Positions 1 to 13,100 of a stretch of DNA of 64,000 nucleotides are shown piece after piece; within the stretch, counting starts at the first letter, position 1, and each line of letters opens with the position of its first letter. Position numbers and translations under genes: made by a program. The notes under the pieces were generated by a model. That model was not told where the DNA came from. It was given only the letters and a program-made list of their open reading frames with translations, and made no database searches. Source of the stretch: Echinometra lucunter (taxonomy: Eukaryota; Echinodermata; Echinoidea; Camarodonta; Echinometridae); the NCBI GenBank assembly GCA_029962745.1, contig CM057152.1, positions 29,104,319-29,168,318 on the forward strand, in the 5' to 3' direction.

Positions 1-36
1 ATAATGATTCTTGCATGTGAATATACTTATATACAG

Positions 37-235
37 GGCATGTTGGCTCAATTGATAGAGCGTTCGCCTCATGAACGGGAGGTCGTGTGTTCGATCCCCG
101 GCCGAGTCATACCAAAGACTTACAAAAATGGGACCTTCTGCCTTCTAGCCAGGCGCTCGGCATATAAGAATGGAGAAGGGTAATAATAACATATCATGTT
201 ACGCAGGGCCCGCTGGAAGATCAGCTGATAGCTGA
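37..235 (+). mobile_element. tRNA-derived SINE
   Basis: The head resembles a tRNA: an A-box-like TGGCTCAATTGATAGAGCG near 43, then a B box GTTCGATCCCC near 90. It is followed by a non-tRNA body starting CATACCAAAGACTT. The same head and body start recur at 38075, so this is a dispersed SINE and not a single tRNA gene. The anticodon-loop region (CTCATGA) differs between the two copies. The 3' end is uncertain. Confidence 0.7.
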
Positions 236-723
236 AGTGGCTACCCTGGGTAAATAAGAGTTATTATTACAGTATGTTTTGTTACCTGGATTATTTGTGA
301 AGATATTGTTTTGAAAAATGGAAGAAAAAAAGAAATCTTTAAAAAGAAAGAATCCAGCAATGATCAGGAAATTTAGCACACACATTGGGGCAGAGGTATT
401 AATCACCTTAAGTGATACCATTCTCTATGATCTCGTGCACAGATATTTAGTAAAAACACAGCTGTTGTCACGTAACACTACTTTGTAAATAAAAAATTAC
501 CAAAATTAAAGGCACCCTCTCACTTTCATGGAGATACTCATACTCTACACAATGGGGATATGGGTACGTGGGGTCGTTTCCTCAGCTTTCAATAGAGGGA
601 CCAAAAATCTAGCAGAGGAAAGATCGAAGCAAATAAAAAGAAGACAGCAAGAGAAGAGGAATCAAGGAGAGATTATTTCCTGCATAAGGTAGTTATAGAT
701 AAAAGGGGGAGCGAAAGAGAGAT

Positions 724-793
724 ACAAAATACACACACACACGCACACACACACGCACACACGCACACACCCACCCTCTCACACGCACACACA
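724..793. repeat. (CA)n-type microsatellite
   Basis: An interrupted ACACAC/GCACAC tract, with no further structure seen. Confidence 0.9.
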
Positions 794-799
794 AACAAA

Positions 800-3300
800 T
801 CCATGCGCAGGAAAGATGTGATCATCTGGTTCAAGGGGTAAAGGGCTGATCACACCTTACCCATAACGAAAACTATGAGATTTTCCAGTAAAGGTACACT
901 CTACTATATCATGTATTCGCATGCATGAGCTCGTGTTTACTTTTACACCCCGTCCCTATGCACTCCCCGCTCTCCCTTCCCCCTATCATTGTGATCTGAC
1001 CAGACCTTAATAATTATTATGGCAATCTGATCATCAAAGTTTGATGAATAAAATGCAATGCGCAGGTAAACTTATAACAATGAAACTATTTATTGAAATA
1101 TCACCTGATTTATTGAAATATCACCTGAAATCAAGGCCAAGTAGGATAGAGGAAGATAAGATATATTAAAAAGTAAAGTATAAAACTTAGTACATCAGTG
1201 TTCAACATAAAATGTTTAACAGTATTAAAGAAAATTATTTACTGCATTTCATAACACATGCATGCCCATGTCTTTGAGAGATGTCATGTTCCCCTGTGTT
1301 GCTCCACATTTACAGGACAGGATTTATGCCTTCAGCTTTCATTAAAGCTCATCCGAAATTCATGACTGCAAGTGTAGAAATAATTTGATGATAATATTTA
1401 TTATTTGGTGGTCCCATCCTGCCATAACTGGTCTCTCACAACTTCACTATAAATACTGCATTCAATTCTTCTTAGAACCGGGAGGTTTATATACAACAAT
1501 GTCAGTGATGTCACCTCTCCTACTTCTACAAAACTACTTATAAAACTTTCTTTATCTATGTGCATTATTCCTGAAAGTGTCTATTCAATACCAACTTGAA
1601 TACATGTGATAAGTACAAGAATTCCTGTAGTTTTTTTAAAGCAAAATTATTACTACATCAATAAAACACTAAGGACGGGATTTTAAATTCGGTTAATCGT
1701 CCAGAGGGGTGCATTCCCGACCCCGACCCCCCCCCCACCTTCATGGACATAAAGGTATACAGTTTAGTTCACCATGGGCGCCCGACCCTCTTATTGAAAG
1801 AGTCCCGAGTATTCCATTAAACCTTTCACCCCTTCCAAAAATACAGAAATCAACGTAACATCGTGATATCGTGATGCATATAGCAGGCATGGTAGACTAT
1901 GTCTGTTTTAATAGTAATGAAACGAGTAACTCATTCACAACAAAGGCAATTTTTTATTTATTTTTTGTACTTTTAAAAGAAAGGCCCGAAAACTAAAGGA
2001 GAGACTGAGGAAGAATGGAAAGGAGGCAGATAGATTAGAAAAGATTAGAATGGAAAGAAGTGGGAAGGGGTTCTAACTACAAAATAGTTATTTTGATACA
2101 TTTCAGCGAGTAAAACGTCTACCCAAATTATAAAGGTACATGCATGATAAAAGAAAACACAGAAACAATTTGTCTATCAATAAGAGAAGTACGTGGTCAG
2201 AAATTGCAATAAGTGTGATGCTCCTTAAGATTTATATGACGATTTGCTTATGTACTTTTTAATATTCACTTTTACACAAATTGCAATAATTCTTTGGTGT
2301 TGACGTTTTAGATAAGGCCTAACACGTGCATGTAATTGTTTAGTCAGTACAAAGTACGTAGGGTATAGTACTTGAGTTTATTTGAACTCGGTTCACCTAT
2401 AATTGATGCCTCTGACCGAGTATAGACACACAGCTGACAAAAAAATTATGTTACCCCGAATGGTCAAGAATGGTCAAGGTTGTAATCGAGTGTGCTAATA
2501 GAGTCGGTTTGGTAGTGTGACCAAGGTATCAACTGGTTCACCTAATCTTGCGCGACATATTATTGTTCAGATACATCGCTATACCGACTCCTTTCCAACT
2601 GCAGACCGACTGAAGTTTTGGACATTCGAGGTAATATTTTTTTCTCCGGCTTGTTAATGGTGTTTGTTGTCGATAGTGTGACAGGGATATAAGGCCAAGT
2701 AAAATTGATCCCTAGTGTCTCGTCGGGTATTTTCAAACTGAGGAGGGGGTACCTTGTTTTTTATATATATATATTTGATATTTTCCGGTACACAAAAATG
2801 CTATTCGATAAACCTTAACGCAAATTTATATGGGCACTTAAGAGATCTACTCAAAACAATGTAAAATGCATGGTATTAATGAATTTTCGGCAGCTTCGTC
2901 AATTTAAAAACAAACATTTAGAGGTGAGCCGAAAGAGGGAAGGAGGGGACGATAAACTAGGAATTATTTCATTTGCCCTAAGAGCTGCTAGTTGATACTA
3001 AATATTGATGAATCTAAGTCCGTTATCGTTATGTCGTGATTTGGGTGGTCTTACTTGGCTCTATATGGCGTGGGGCGATTGGTTTCAGGAGCTAGCTGAA
3101 ATGCCAGCTACGCATCCTACCTCTTCATGGTTTGTATAATTTCACCATTTGAAATTTGACGTATTAGCTATTTACGAGTCGATTCTTGTAAATTAATCTT
3201 GAAAGCATATGTTATGAAGCACATCGGACATCTACTTAATCGCTTATTTACATCAGCGAGCCCGTCAGCGGACCGACAACAGTCCAATTACTACGTTATT
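800..3300. other. Intergenic stretch without a recognisable gene
   Basis: AT-rich sequence downstream of the protease gene. All open frames are short and none has a recognisable domain or fitting splice sites. There is a C-rich tract near 1725 and TA dinucleotides near 2763. I see no other structure here. Confidence 0.6.
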
Positions 3301-3308
3301 CTGACGTG

Positions 3309-3706
3309 GATGAGGTTTACGGTTCACCATGTGGTAAGTCCTGAAAGGATTGTTAAGTTACTGGAAAACATGAGAAAGTTGAGGGAGAGGAAAAATGGAG
3401 AGGCGAAATAGAGATTAAGATAGAGTGGAGAGTTTCTTTCTTGAGAATGGGTGAAGTCCTTAAAAGGAATGTAAACCAGATGAGAAGTCAAGCTGTCCGG
3501 AACGTGGAGCCTTCTCTCCTCATCGCCTTCTCATCTGGTCTACAGTCCATTTTATGACTTCATTCAATGTCAAGAAAGATACTCGCCAATCTCTCTACTC
3601 TCTATCTCGCCTCTCCATTTCTCATCCCCCTCTACTTTCTCCACTTTTTCACTAACTGAACAGTCCTTTTTCAGGACTTACCACATGGTGAACCGTAAAC
3701 CTCATC
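3309..3706. mobile_element. Foldback (MITE-like) element with 38-bp perfect terminal inverted repeats
   Basis: Bases 3309-3346 are the exact reverse complement of 3669-3706 (termini GATGAGGTTTACGG). The inner parts of the arms are also complementary with mismatches, so the element would fold into one long hairpin. No transposase frame is present, and I could not fix a target-site duplication. It lies just downstream of the protease stop codon. Confidence 0.75.
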
Positions 3707-3785
3707 AACGTTATCAGTACCACTACGTTACTTTGACTGACCAAAACTTGGTCTGTTTGGAGTCGCAGGTGTGACTGAGATGCAA

Positions 3786-3811
3786 AAAAAGAAGAAGAAG
3801 AAGAAGAAGAA
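3786..3811. repeat. (AAG)n microsatellite
   Basis: A short run of AAG units between the foldback element and the protease 3' end. Confidence 0.85.
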
Positions 3812-3914
3812 ATTTTTGCGCCCGAATCTACTTCGGATTTTCCCCTGAGTCTTTAATAGTTCGCCCTAGTGCCCAGTCAGCACGGATCCGTGAGTTTGAA
3901 TCCTTGTAAGACCC

Positions 3915-4143
3915 TCACTCCTCGTCACTATCGCTCTCATCGCTCCCATCCATCTCATCGGAGCTTCCTTCCGCTTGCTCAAGTGCCTGCCACTGTATCT
4001 GTGGTTCTGGAACGATGTTAACTGAGCGGAAGTACACTTCGAATCCCAGTCCGGTACCACCTCTCCTCTTGGACTTGAACTGGAGTATCATCCCACCGCA
4101 GCTTGATACGAAAGAGCCGGCGGGAGCCTCGTTACCGCAAAAC
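3915..4143 (-). CDS. Protease exon 10: end of CUB3 and acidic C-terminus
   Basis: The acceptor CTATCAG precedes 4143. The reading starts RFCGNEAP, a typical CUB strand, continues to FEVYFRSVN, and ends in a Ser/Asp/Glu-rich tail (GSDESDSDEE) with a TGA at 3915-3917. Phase 2 fits exon 9 only if exon 9 is read in its downstream CUB3 frame. An ATTAAA on the minus strand at 3857-3852 could be a polyadenylation signal, but that is weak. Confidence 0.85.
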
Positions 4144-7100
4144 CTGATAGACGGAGTTCGAAAGAAGTACAGAAAAGAAGTCATGAGACAATTAGCAACG
4201 TACCCTCATGCATCAGAACAAGATGGCAAGGTCAGGTCAGAATTAGAGTTGGGGTTTGTGTGCGAGCCAGTGTTAGGACCTAGGTTCTGGCTTAGGATTA
4301 AGGTCAAGGATAGGGCTAAGGCTAGGCTGTAGGGTCAGCTTTTAGATGAGAGTTAGGGTCAGGGTTCAGTTCAGGATCAGGCCTTGGCTTTATTTCAGGG
4401 CCAGGTTATGGTTACTTATTTGCTGATTTATTTTGTAACTGGTCTGAAAATAACTTTTATTTTTATTTCTTGATTTTTAAATTGGATTCTGATTCATGGA
4501 TTCATTGATTCTGACTCACAAAGAAACATTAAAAAGTGAAAGGCCCGTGTCTTCCAAGCAAAACTGAAGGAATGCTAGTTGTGTTGTTCTTCAACGCTTT
4601 GGTTTGGTTTATGTTTTGTGGTTATTTTGCTTTGTTCTGATTTGTTTTAATTCTTATTCTGTTGTATATTTGGTTTTCTGCTTTTCAGTTTATTTCCTAT
4701 GTCTGAACAAGCCATTACATCTACATTTGCTTAGAAACTGAAGTTCGTACCTTTCAGTGAGTCCATTTCCGAAATAGATCCAAAGGTAATCCCTATCGCA
4801 ATCGATATCGAACGTCTCATTAAAAGAAAGCTCCACGTACGAACCCTCCGGCGCAGTGATGACGTAACTACATTTGACTGGTTTAGTATAGTCGTTGGGG
4901 TAGTTGGGTAGTAGTTGGGTGACTGGATATAGCCTTTGTCCTCGTCCCACGTGCCGGAGCACTTTCGTCGGGACGAGCCGATTACTTCAGCAGGTGAAGA
5001 CGTGTTGGCACTGATATTCACTGCGCGGTAACTGGCGGTAAACCCATCCCTGTTTCTGCGTCGATTTGATGTGAAGACGACGGTCATGGTATTGGACAAT
5101 GATATGAATTCACCGAGTTGGGTGTGATAACCGTCGATGCTGTAAGATCAAAGAAATTGTGAGTGAAATGCTGGTTACTATAGGGGAGCGTGAGCTAGCT
5201 AAATGAGTCAGCTTTGCATTTGGACCATTCAAGGTTATTTGGTGTATTTCATGACGAAATACACGAAATAAATTAAAGCGTTCATTAAATTTTTAAAAAT
5301 CCTGGCCTAGCAAGGGGGCAGACCCCTGCATGGTGCAAAAAATAAGAAATGACGAAGTGAGGGGAGACGTAGGTGAAAAGGAGAAGGTACGATGCGTCCC
5401 ATATCCTCACCAAATGATATCGTGGTTCATTTGCATGGTTTATTCTCCTGATCATAAGAAAGGTATCGCCTCCCTATGGCGCTGGCCTGTTTTGGGGAGG
5501 GGGCACGTACCTTTCCAAATCTGGTACATTATAGTTGAAAATGATTGCACCTGAATATGTGACATTCCTTCTTCTTTTTTTTTTTTCTCTCTCTCTCTTT
5601 TTCATTGTCCAAATCACCCAACTCGTGCTACCCTCCTCCCGACTCCCAGATACAAAGTGTCCCCTAGCTAACTGCACAAAAATAATACCGAAGATTTATA
5701 TACTATTATTTTGTTGCAATAAATTTGGGTCAAATGTCAAAACTTACACTATGGGGCTGAGGTTGCTGTCTCCGAGATGTATTTCGATCGAGTCGGAACG
5801 ATGCAGGGAAACCATTCCCAAAGTGAGCGCTACGCGCTGTCCTACCGGCACGGTAATAATGTATTCACAGTACTGATTGTTCGGATAGTCATCGGGATAG
5901 TTAGGGGAAGCAAATGTGCCAAACGAAGCGGTAAAATGTCCACCACAAGTTCCCACGAGGACATCGGTAGTTGTCGTTTGAGTTGTCGTCGGTGGCTGCG
6001 TTGTTGTAGTCGGCTGGGTTGTTGTAGTCGGCTGGGTAGTTGGAGTTGGCTGGGTAGTTGTAGCGGGCTGAGTAGTTGTGGTTGGTTGGGTAGTTGGCTG
6101 AGTAGTTGTGGTTGGCTGGGTAGTTGTGGTTGGCTGGGTAGTTGTGGTTGGCTGAGTAGTTGTAGTTTGCTGAGTAGTTGTGGTTGGCTGAGCAGTTGTA
6201 GTGGGCTGGGTAGTAGTGGTTGACTGAGTAGTTGTAACGGTTGTAGTTGGTTGGGTAGTTGGCTGAGTAGTTGTGGTTGGCTGGGTAGTTGGCTGAGTAG
6301 TTGTAATTGGCTGAGTAGTTGTAGTTGGTTGAGTAGTTGTGGTTGGCTGAGTAGTCGTAGTTGGTTGAGTAGTTGTGGTTGGCTGGGTAGTTGTAGTTGG
6401 CTGAGTAGTTGTAGTTGGCTGAGTAGTTGTGGTTGACTGGGTAGTTGTAGTTTGCTGAGTAGTTGTTGTTGGCTGAGTAGTTGTGGTTGGCTGAGTAGTT
6501 GTAGTCGGCTGAGTAGTTGTGGTTGACTGAGTACTTGTGGTTGGAATGTTGATGACGTAATTCGCGAAGAATCCTGGAAAATTATTGGAGCTACTTGTTA
6601 TGAACAACAGTCTTATCTGAGAACCTGTTGAATGGAAGTTCTCCGGCAGGTCGGAGCCACAGAGCCTCTCTCCACCGTATGTCAGATTCCCACTATTTGT
6701 AAACACTTGGAGGTAATCGAAGTAGCAAACTTCACCCCAGTCTACACTGGAAAACGTATTAGGGCCTTGGAGGCTGAAAAACGTGAAGGTCAAGCTGATT
6801 GTCGATCCGGGTGGGCCCTGCAGCAGCAACAAAAAGTTGAAAAAGAATTGATATAAGCTACTAGTATACGTTAGTGTTTACGCGATAAAAGGCTATTACG
6901 CTAAGAAAAATGGTGGACTAGATAGAGATCAGTTATTAATAACGTTATACAAATATCGACTGGTTTTAGGGGCACGGTGAAACCAGCCCAAGGTGATCAC
7001 GAAACTATGCTGTGCCCCTCGACTTCGTCTTGGGGCATATTACAATAATGCAAATACGCATCCATTGCATGATCCATTGTTGACTTGATGCGCATCACTG

Positions 7101-10100
7101 CTTTGTATGCGCAAACTTTAGAACTGTGCCCGGTCAAACTTTTCCGCTATACTGCCCGGCAGTATAGGCCAAAGGTCAAAATGACAATAAACTTTCTGCA
7201 AAAAGCAATGTATTCACAATAACTTTCTATGGATTTAAGTCATAATCACCAAATTCATACCACAGGTACATCCTTTTGAAGGCGCAGCTCAGCTTCGAAA
7301 ATGGGTGGAATGTGACAAAGGTCAAAGGTCAATGAACTTTTTTGCAAAAAAAAAACTGTAAACACAACTTTCTATAGATTTGAGGTAGAATCACATTTAT
7401 AGGTACATCTCTCAGAGGCGCAGTTCACCTTCGAATATGAGTGAAATCTTACAGAGGTCAAAAGTTCAATGAACTTCTTGCAAAAAGCACTGTAATCACA
7501 ACAACTTTCTAAAGTCAAAGGTCTGAACTTTTTGCAAGCGCCCCTATTGCCTATTCTGCTCCAACAACAATTTTCATTAAATCAGAATGCTGCCATGACA
7601 ATTTGCGTAATGCAGGCGAGACCGCCAAGGGCGTTTCTCTTGTTACTCTTAGACCCCTTTTACACCAAGCCTTGGGCCGCGGCCGGGCCGCGGTCCGGCC
7701 TTGGTGTAAATTTGTAAAAGCTCAAAAATCAAATGCGGTACGAACGATGTTTTTGTCGCTGTTGTTTCGTATTGGCCGATCGTCTGAATACGGTTGAAAT
7801 GCGAGAGCTAGAGCCGCAAATTCGCTGATCTCCCTGCGAAAAGCGCGGAGGCGAACAGAGATAGAGGTTGGCTGCTGCAAGATTTTCAACCGAGACGACC
7901 TAACGTTAGGACCCTGGATTTAACCTGAAAATGGAGAGTTAAAAGGGATAAATCATAAAAATCGGTAAGCTATATACTCCATAGTCAATAATAGTGTATA
8001 ATGATATTTTTATATTCTTGAATAAAGGGGAAAATCGATGATTTGAGGTAGTTTTCTCGTTGTGCTGCCCAGCACAATGAGATTGCACGCACAACGCTGC
8101 GGGGCGCTTCTGTCTATAAAAAGGAGGAGTGCCGACCCTACAATTATAAGAGGCTAACGACGACTGTTAGAGACAGAACACTTCGGTCTACCCAAACACA
8201 AGCTCAGCTTTTCAGGTGTTTGCCTTTTTCTTTATAGCATTTACTGCATTTATAAACATTTGTATGTACATTAAATAAACGCATGTGTCTCAGAAGGAAA
8301 TCAAGTCAATTCTAGTTTTATCCAAATTTCTCTGAAAAAAGGTTAACACATGTGTAACTTACCGTAATAAGATATTGGCATAATGTATCTGGATCATAAT
8401 TTGAAGGATAATTCGGCGAGGAAATGGTGCCTGTCAATCCATCGTCTTCTGTCAATTCCAAAGTGCATCCTGAGGAGAAGATATAAACACCATAGTACTC
8501 ATCAGTTCAATTTTTATCGAGCAACCGAAGGTGGAGCGAGACTAAGTAATCTTTAGCCGCGACGTCCGTAACGCTTAAAATCCTTGAATAACTTTGCGAC
8601 CGTTTGCCCGTTTGGAACCAAACTTGGATGGTAGATGCTCTTAAGGGACCACAATGTAATTTGGGGGTGAAAGGTCATGTATGCAGGTCAAAGGTCAAAT
8701 GAGGTCAAATGTTGACATTTTCTACTGGGGTTAGTAACTTTTGAACCACTACCCCATTTGTAATTAAACTTAGATGGTACATGCTCTATAGGGACCTGAA
8801 TTCTATTTGGGGTCAAAGGTCATGTGTTTAGGTCAAAGGTCAAATGCGGTCAAATTACAATTTACCTGCAAGAATTCTTGCACACGGATGTGGTGAGACA
8901 CATTATGGCTACTAGCTTTTTTTTTTTTTTATAATTACAACTATGACAACTGTACACAATATTCCGAATCTTTGGGTTTTCGAATGGAGCCAGCTGCCCC
9001 TAACGATCATTTACTTGTGCAAATCTTTATTTGCTGTGATTTATGCTGTTAGGAAATCGTAGAATCTTCTAGAAGGCCTTTATCTTTAGATTTCTTAATT
9101 CATTTATAGTCAAGGGAATTTCTAGAAGACTAAGGATTATTCATGCTTTGCTGTGATAAATAACACATGAAGAATTATAGGCAAAGAGCAGTCATTAAAG
9201 CATGCATGTAGAAAAAAAAAAAGCTTTTTAGATTCTTCCATAGGTCTTGTTGTATTATTGCTTCATTTAAGGTGAATTGTAACAGTTTCTATTTTCTGAG
9301 GCATAATGAGATGCTGGAATCTCTAGAATGCTTGTCACTTACAAATTGACCACAATTATTGAACTCAGGAGAAAATAGCCTGAGCCTGGCTATTTGTCAG
9401 ACAGAAAATGGGAACAATAGATAAGGAATGTTGTTTGCACGTTAAAGACATTTGTAGAATGCACTTTTACTAGAAGGAACAAGATTGTTCTTTGAAGGGC
9501 TAATTCAGGAGAATTCCGGATCGTAGACTTGGTTCATATGAAAAGCTGAAGTTCTCTCAGAGAATCAGAATTCACCCATGAGATCTTGAAATATGTGATT
9601 TATTCTTCTATAATTTTCTTTTTCATTGGAAGCTTTAAAACCAGCTCACTTTGGACTTGGTATGGACTTTGGAAAGAGTTCCATATGTACCCCCCGCTAA
9701 AAAAAAAAAAATGAAGTTCAGAGACACCGTATCATCCACTGTTTTCTTCTCAGCTCTCTGTTTTTTCTTGACTTACCATGCCTGCCGACGTGACTCGAAC
9801 CTGGGATATCTACCTCTCAAGACCGACGCCTTACCTATCGAGCTAGCGAGAAATCGCTGAAAGTAAAGGGTCTCATAATGATTATAAGCTGGAAGTCGCG
9901 ATTAGTCTCACTCCCAGGATGCATTGCTCTTATTTTTCTGACTAAATAAATCGATGTCTATGTGAAATGCACAGTTTACGGGTAAGCTCTTAATTCTGAC
10001 GGAATAAACCCATATTTCTTAATTTATAGCATTTTTCCATGTTCAGTATTTGATATTATGATTAGACCTATCATTCCGAGTCATATCCTTATATTTTTTT

Positions 10101-13100
10101 TCAGTTTTAGCGGGGGTTACATATGGAACTCTTGCCTGGACTTTTAAGGTGGATTACTATTGTTCGGATGAGGACTTCCAGCTAAGAAACTGTAAGTCTT
10201 TGCTTACTTAACTATGATATGTAATATTTGGTTTGTTTTGAGATATTTTTGAAATGAGATGTGTGTAGATACTTAATAAAGTTTAATTATATGTAAAATG
10301 TAATATGTAAAATGTAAAATCTATTCCATTCTGGTCTTTTGTGGGCTTTGGATCGAAGCAATGCTACTCCAAAAATATTTCATATATCTTTAACTGTTTA
10401 TAGCTGTGCTGTTGTCTTTTTTCAGGGGTCCATGGAAGGTCACATTTTGTTGAACGCAGTTCTACCGTGACAAAATATCAATTAATAAATGAAATAAAAA
10501 TCGGTAAGAAGTCGGTGTACCTTGGAGCGAGCTGGCATGATTTTGACAATACGTGTTGGGGCTTCTAATCACACCCGTGGTTTGGGGGGGCGACCGCCCC
10601 TATCGCCCCCCCCCCCCCCAAAAAAAAAAAAACAAAAACAAAAAACAAAAAACGCTTGAGTGAGAAGAGAAAAGGGTAAGAGAACATAGGAAGAGAAGGA
10701 GCAGACAAGGAATGATGATAAAGAAAGGTTGACAGAGGACGATACTTCCCCCTCCCTGCGCCCTCTCCCTAGGGAGGGCGCTTCGCGTAGAGTCCCTTTA
10801 TAGACAGAGTTGCAATAACCCGTGATTTGAACGCCATTTCGTTTCCACTGTTACGCAACATTTCTATTAAATTCCGATGAGCACCTGGCTGTTTTAAAAA
10901 GAAAGAATTCGAGCGCCATGTTGTTTCCAAAAAATAGGACGTTCATGTCGCAACTCTGTTTATGAAGGGACTCTAGCTTCGCGTGCTCACTACCGCCCTC
11001 TCCTCGAATGAAATCATAGCTACGCCACTGTATAATCCCAGTATTCATTCTTTACTCCCCCTTTTATAGCTCTGTCGGGGATTGTATGAACGGCATGTTT
11101 TATGTTACCAGGGGTGTTTCATAAAACCTTCTTGTGCTACATGTAAATGGATGAGAATCTGATTAGCACTCAAGAACATGTTTCAGTCGTTCGTAAAGTC
11201 GTTCGTAACTTACGAACAGCTTTATGAAACACCCCCCCCCCCCCGTAAATGTAATTAAGAGCGTACGAGCCAGCTTACCCACCTGTTTTCCATTGATCCT
11301 AATCTATTCTGTGATAACCCGGCTCAGCTTTTCATTGAACATTACATTTTTTTCTTATGAATGTTTTGTAAGTGCTCAACAATGTTTATCATGAATCTTG
11401 TGACTCTTGTCCTCTTTCACCACCTTACTTTTATTTTTGCTCCACTCGTCTCCTCTTAATATCTTTATACAATGTATTTCTTTCACTCCTTCTGATCTGT
11501 TCCTAGCTTTTCCTTTTTGAATACGATAAGGTGAATGTATGGCACCTCGGTAATAATTAATCAATTGTGTTGTAACTTGTGAAGCAGTATTAAGGATTCT
11601 TTGTCAAGTTGTAAATCCCGATGAAATTTCAAACCATTGAACGAAAATCAATGTGGACGATAGGTACTTGATTGTAATTTCAGTTTTGTTATAATGCATA
11701 AAGTACAGGCAGTGTCTATTCTTCGATGGTGTTCTCGACATTGACCTGTAATATTTGATCATCTTTCTTACCCATGTAATTGAATTAGCTTAAAAACAAT
11801 AGAAGTCTTTAGGCTTTAGAAATGCAGCTTAAATCTAAAAGATCACTTCTCATACGACTAAATGGAAGACATTTATTTCTACATTTTACTTTTTAGAAGG
11901 GGTATTTGGGGGGAAAACACCTTTTCCAGTCATTAAAGATTGAGAGATAGCACTGTGCTGCGTACCGCCCCCCCCCCCCCCTCCATATTGGTCACGCCCT
12001 TCCATTCAATATTATGAACTTACGTTGAGTAGATTCCGAATTGTCCGACTCGCACTGCACACCGGTGTACTGAGGTGGACACTTGCATGTGCAGTCCTTT
12101 GAAAGGTAACCATCGTTCAAGCAGACTGGGACCGTCGTACTGGCGGTATTACAGGCTTCTTCATTCTGACTTATGCATTCGTAGACAAGATTGATAAGTT
12201 TGAGATCTCCGAAGGTTGGACCCTCGCGATTTCCCAAGTAAGGCATCTCCAGTGGGTCTTTTGTGGTAATAGTTGGACGGCGGTCAACAGTACTTGAGAA
12301 ACTGTCTATGCTAAAGGCCTTTGAAAATCGAATATCGGGAAAAATGATCAGAAGCAAGGGAACACAGTGTCACTCTGAGGCAAAGTTAAAAGTAGCTTCG
12401 AAATGTGTACACACACCCACACACACCCATACACTCACAAGGCCAAGATATTTGATGTCCCATTCAACATATTACTTTCATATTTAGGTTGATTTGAGTT
12501 CTAATATGGGGCTATTAACAGAGTGATTAACTTCCTTGATGACGTGATCTAGTGTAATATTTTAAATGTGATCAGTGACATATTGGACAAAATAACTTCG
12601 ACTTGTCCACACAGCGGTATTATAGGACGTGCCCGGAATACTCAAATTGGTTTTATTATGAGATCGCGACCACTGCTAGTTTGCGACTCGAGTCTCCGCT
12701 AGTTGCGGAGACTTCTCCGAGACCTCTCCTTGAGACATGCCGGGTCTCCGGGGAGTCGCGGGAAATTTAAAAATGTTCGATTTTTTTTGAGTTTTTTTCC
12801 AGTCTCCAGAAGGTCTCGGAGACGTCTCCGCGGCGTCTCCATCCGTTGCGGAGACGTCGCCGAAACTGGCGGAGACGTCACCGAGACCGAAAAGACGTCT
12901 CAGAGACTTCACTGCGACTGAGAATACGTCTCGGAGACTTCGCCACGACTTAGAAGACATCTCGGAGACGTAGCGGCGACGTCCCCGGGAATTCCAGGCA
13001 AATTGGTTGTCACCTTGCCTAGAGACGTCTCAGAGACGTCTCCGAGGCGTCTCATAGAAGTCACGCCTTGGTGAGAGCGCAAGCCATTTTTTGGTCGGAG

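Noticed and set aside
4210..4420. Interstitial telomere
   Set aside because: TTAGGG words are too few and too irregular, mixed with GGGTCA; more likely a degenerate simple repeat.
5777..6436. Ser/Cys/Gly/Trp-repeat frames on the plus strand
   Set aside because: They are the complement of the Thr/Gln/Pro coding minisatellite of the protease.
10602..10640. C/A homopolymer blocks (also 18348, 35211, 38342, 39760, 40163) as functional G-quadruplex sites
   Set aside because: They are inside or next to repeat termini and are prone to sequencing error; no supporting context.
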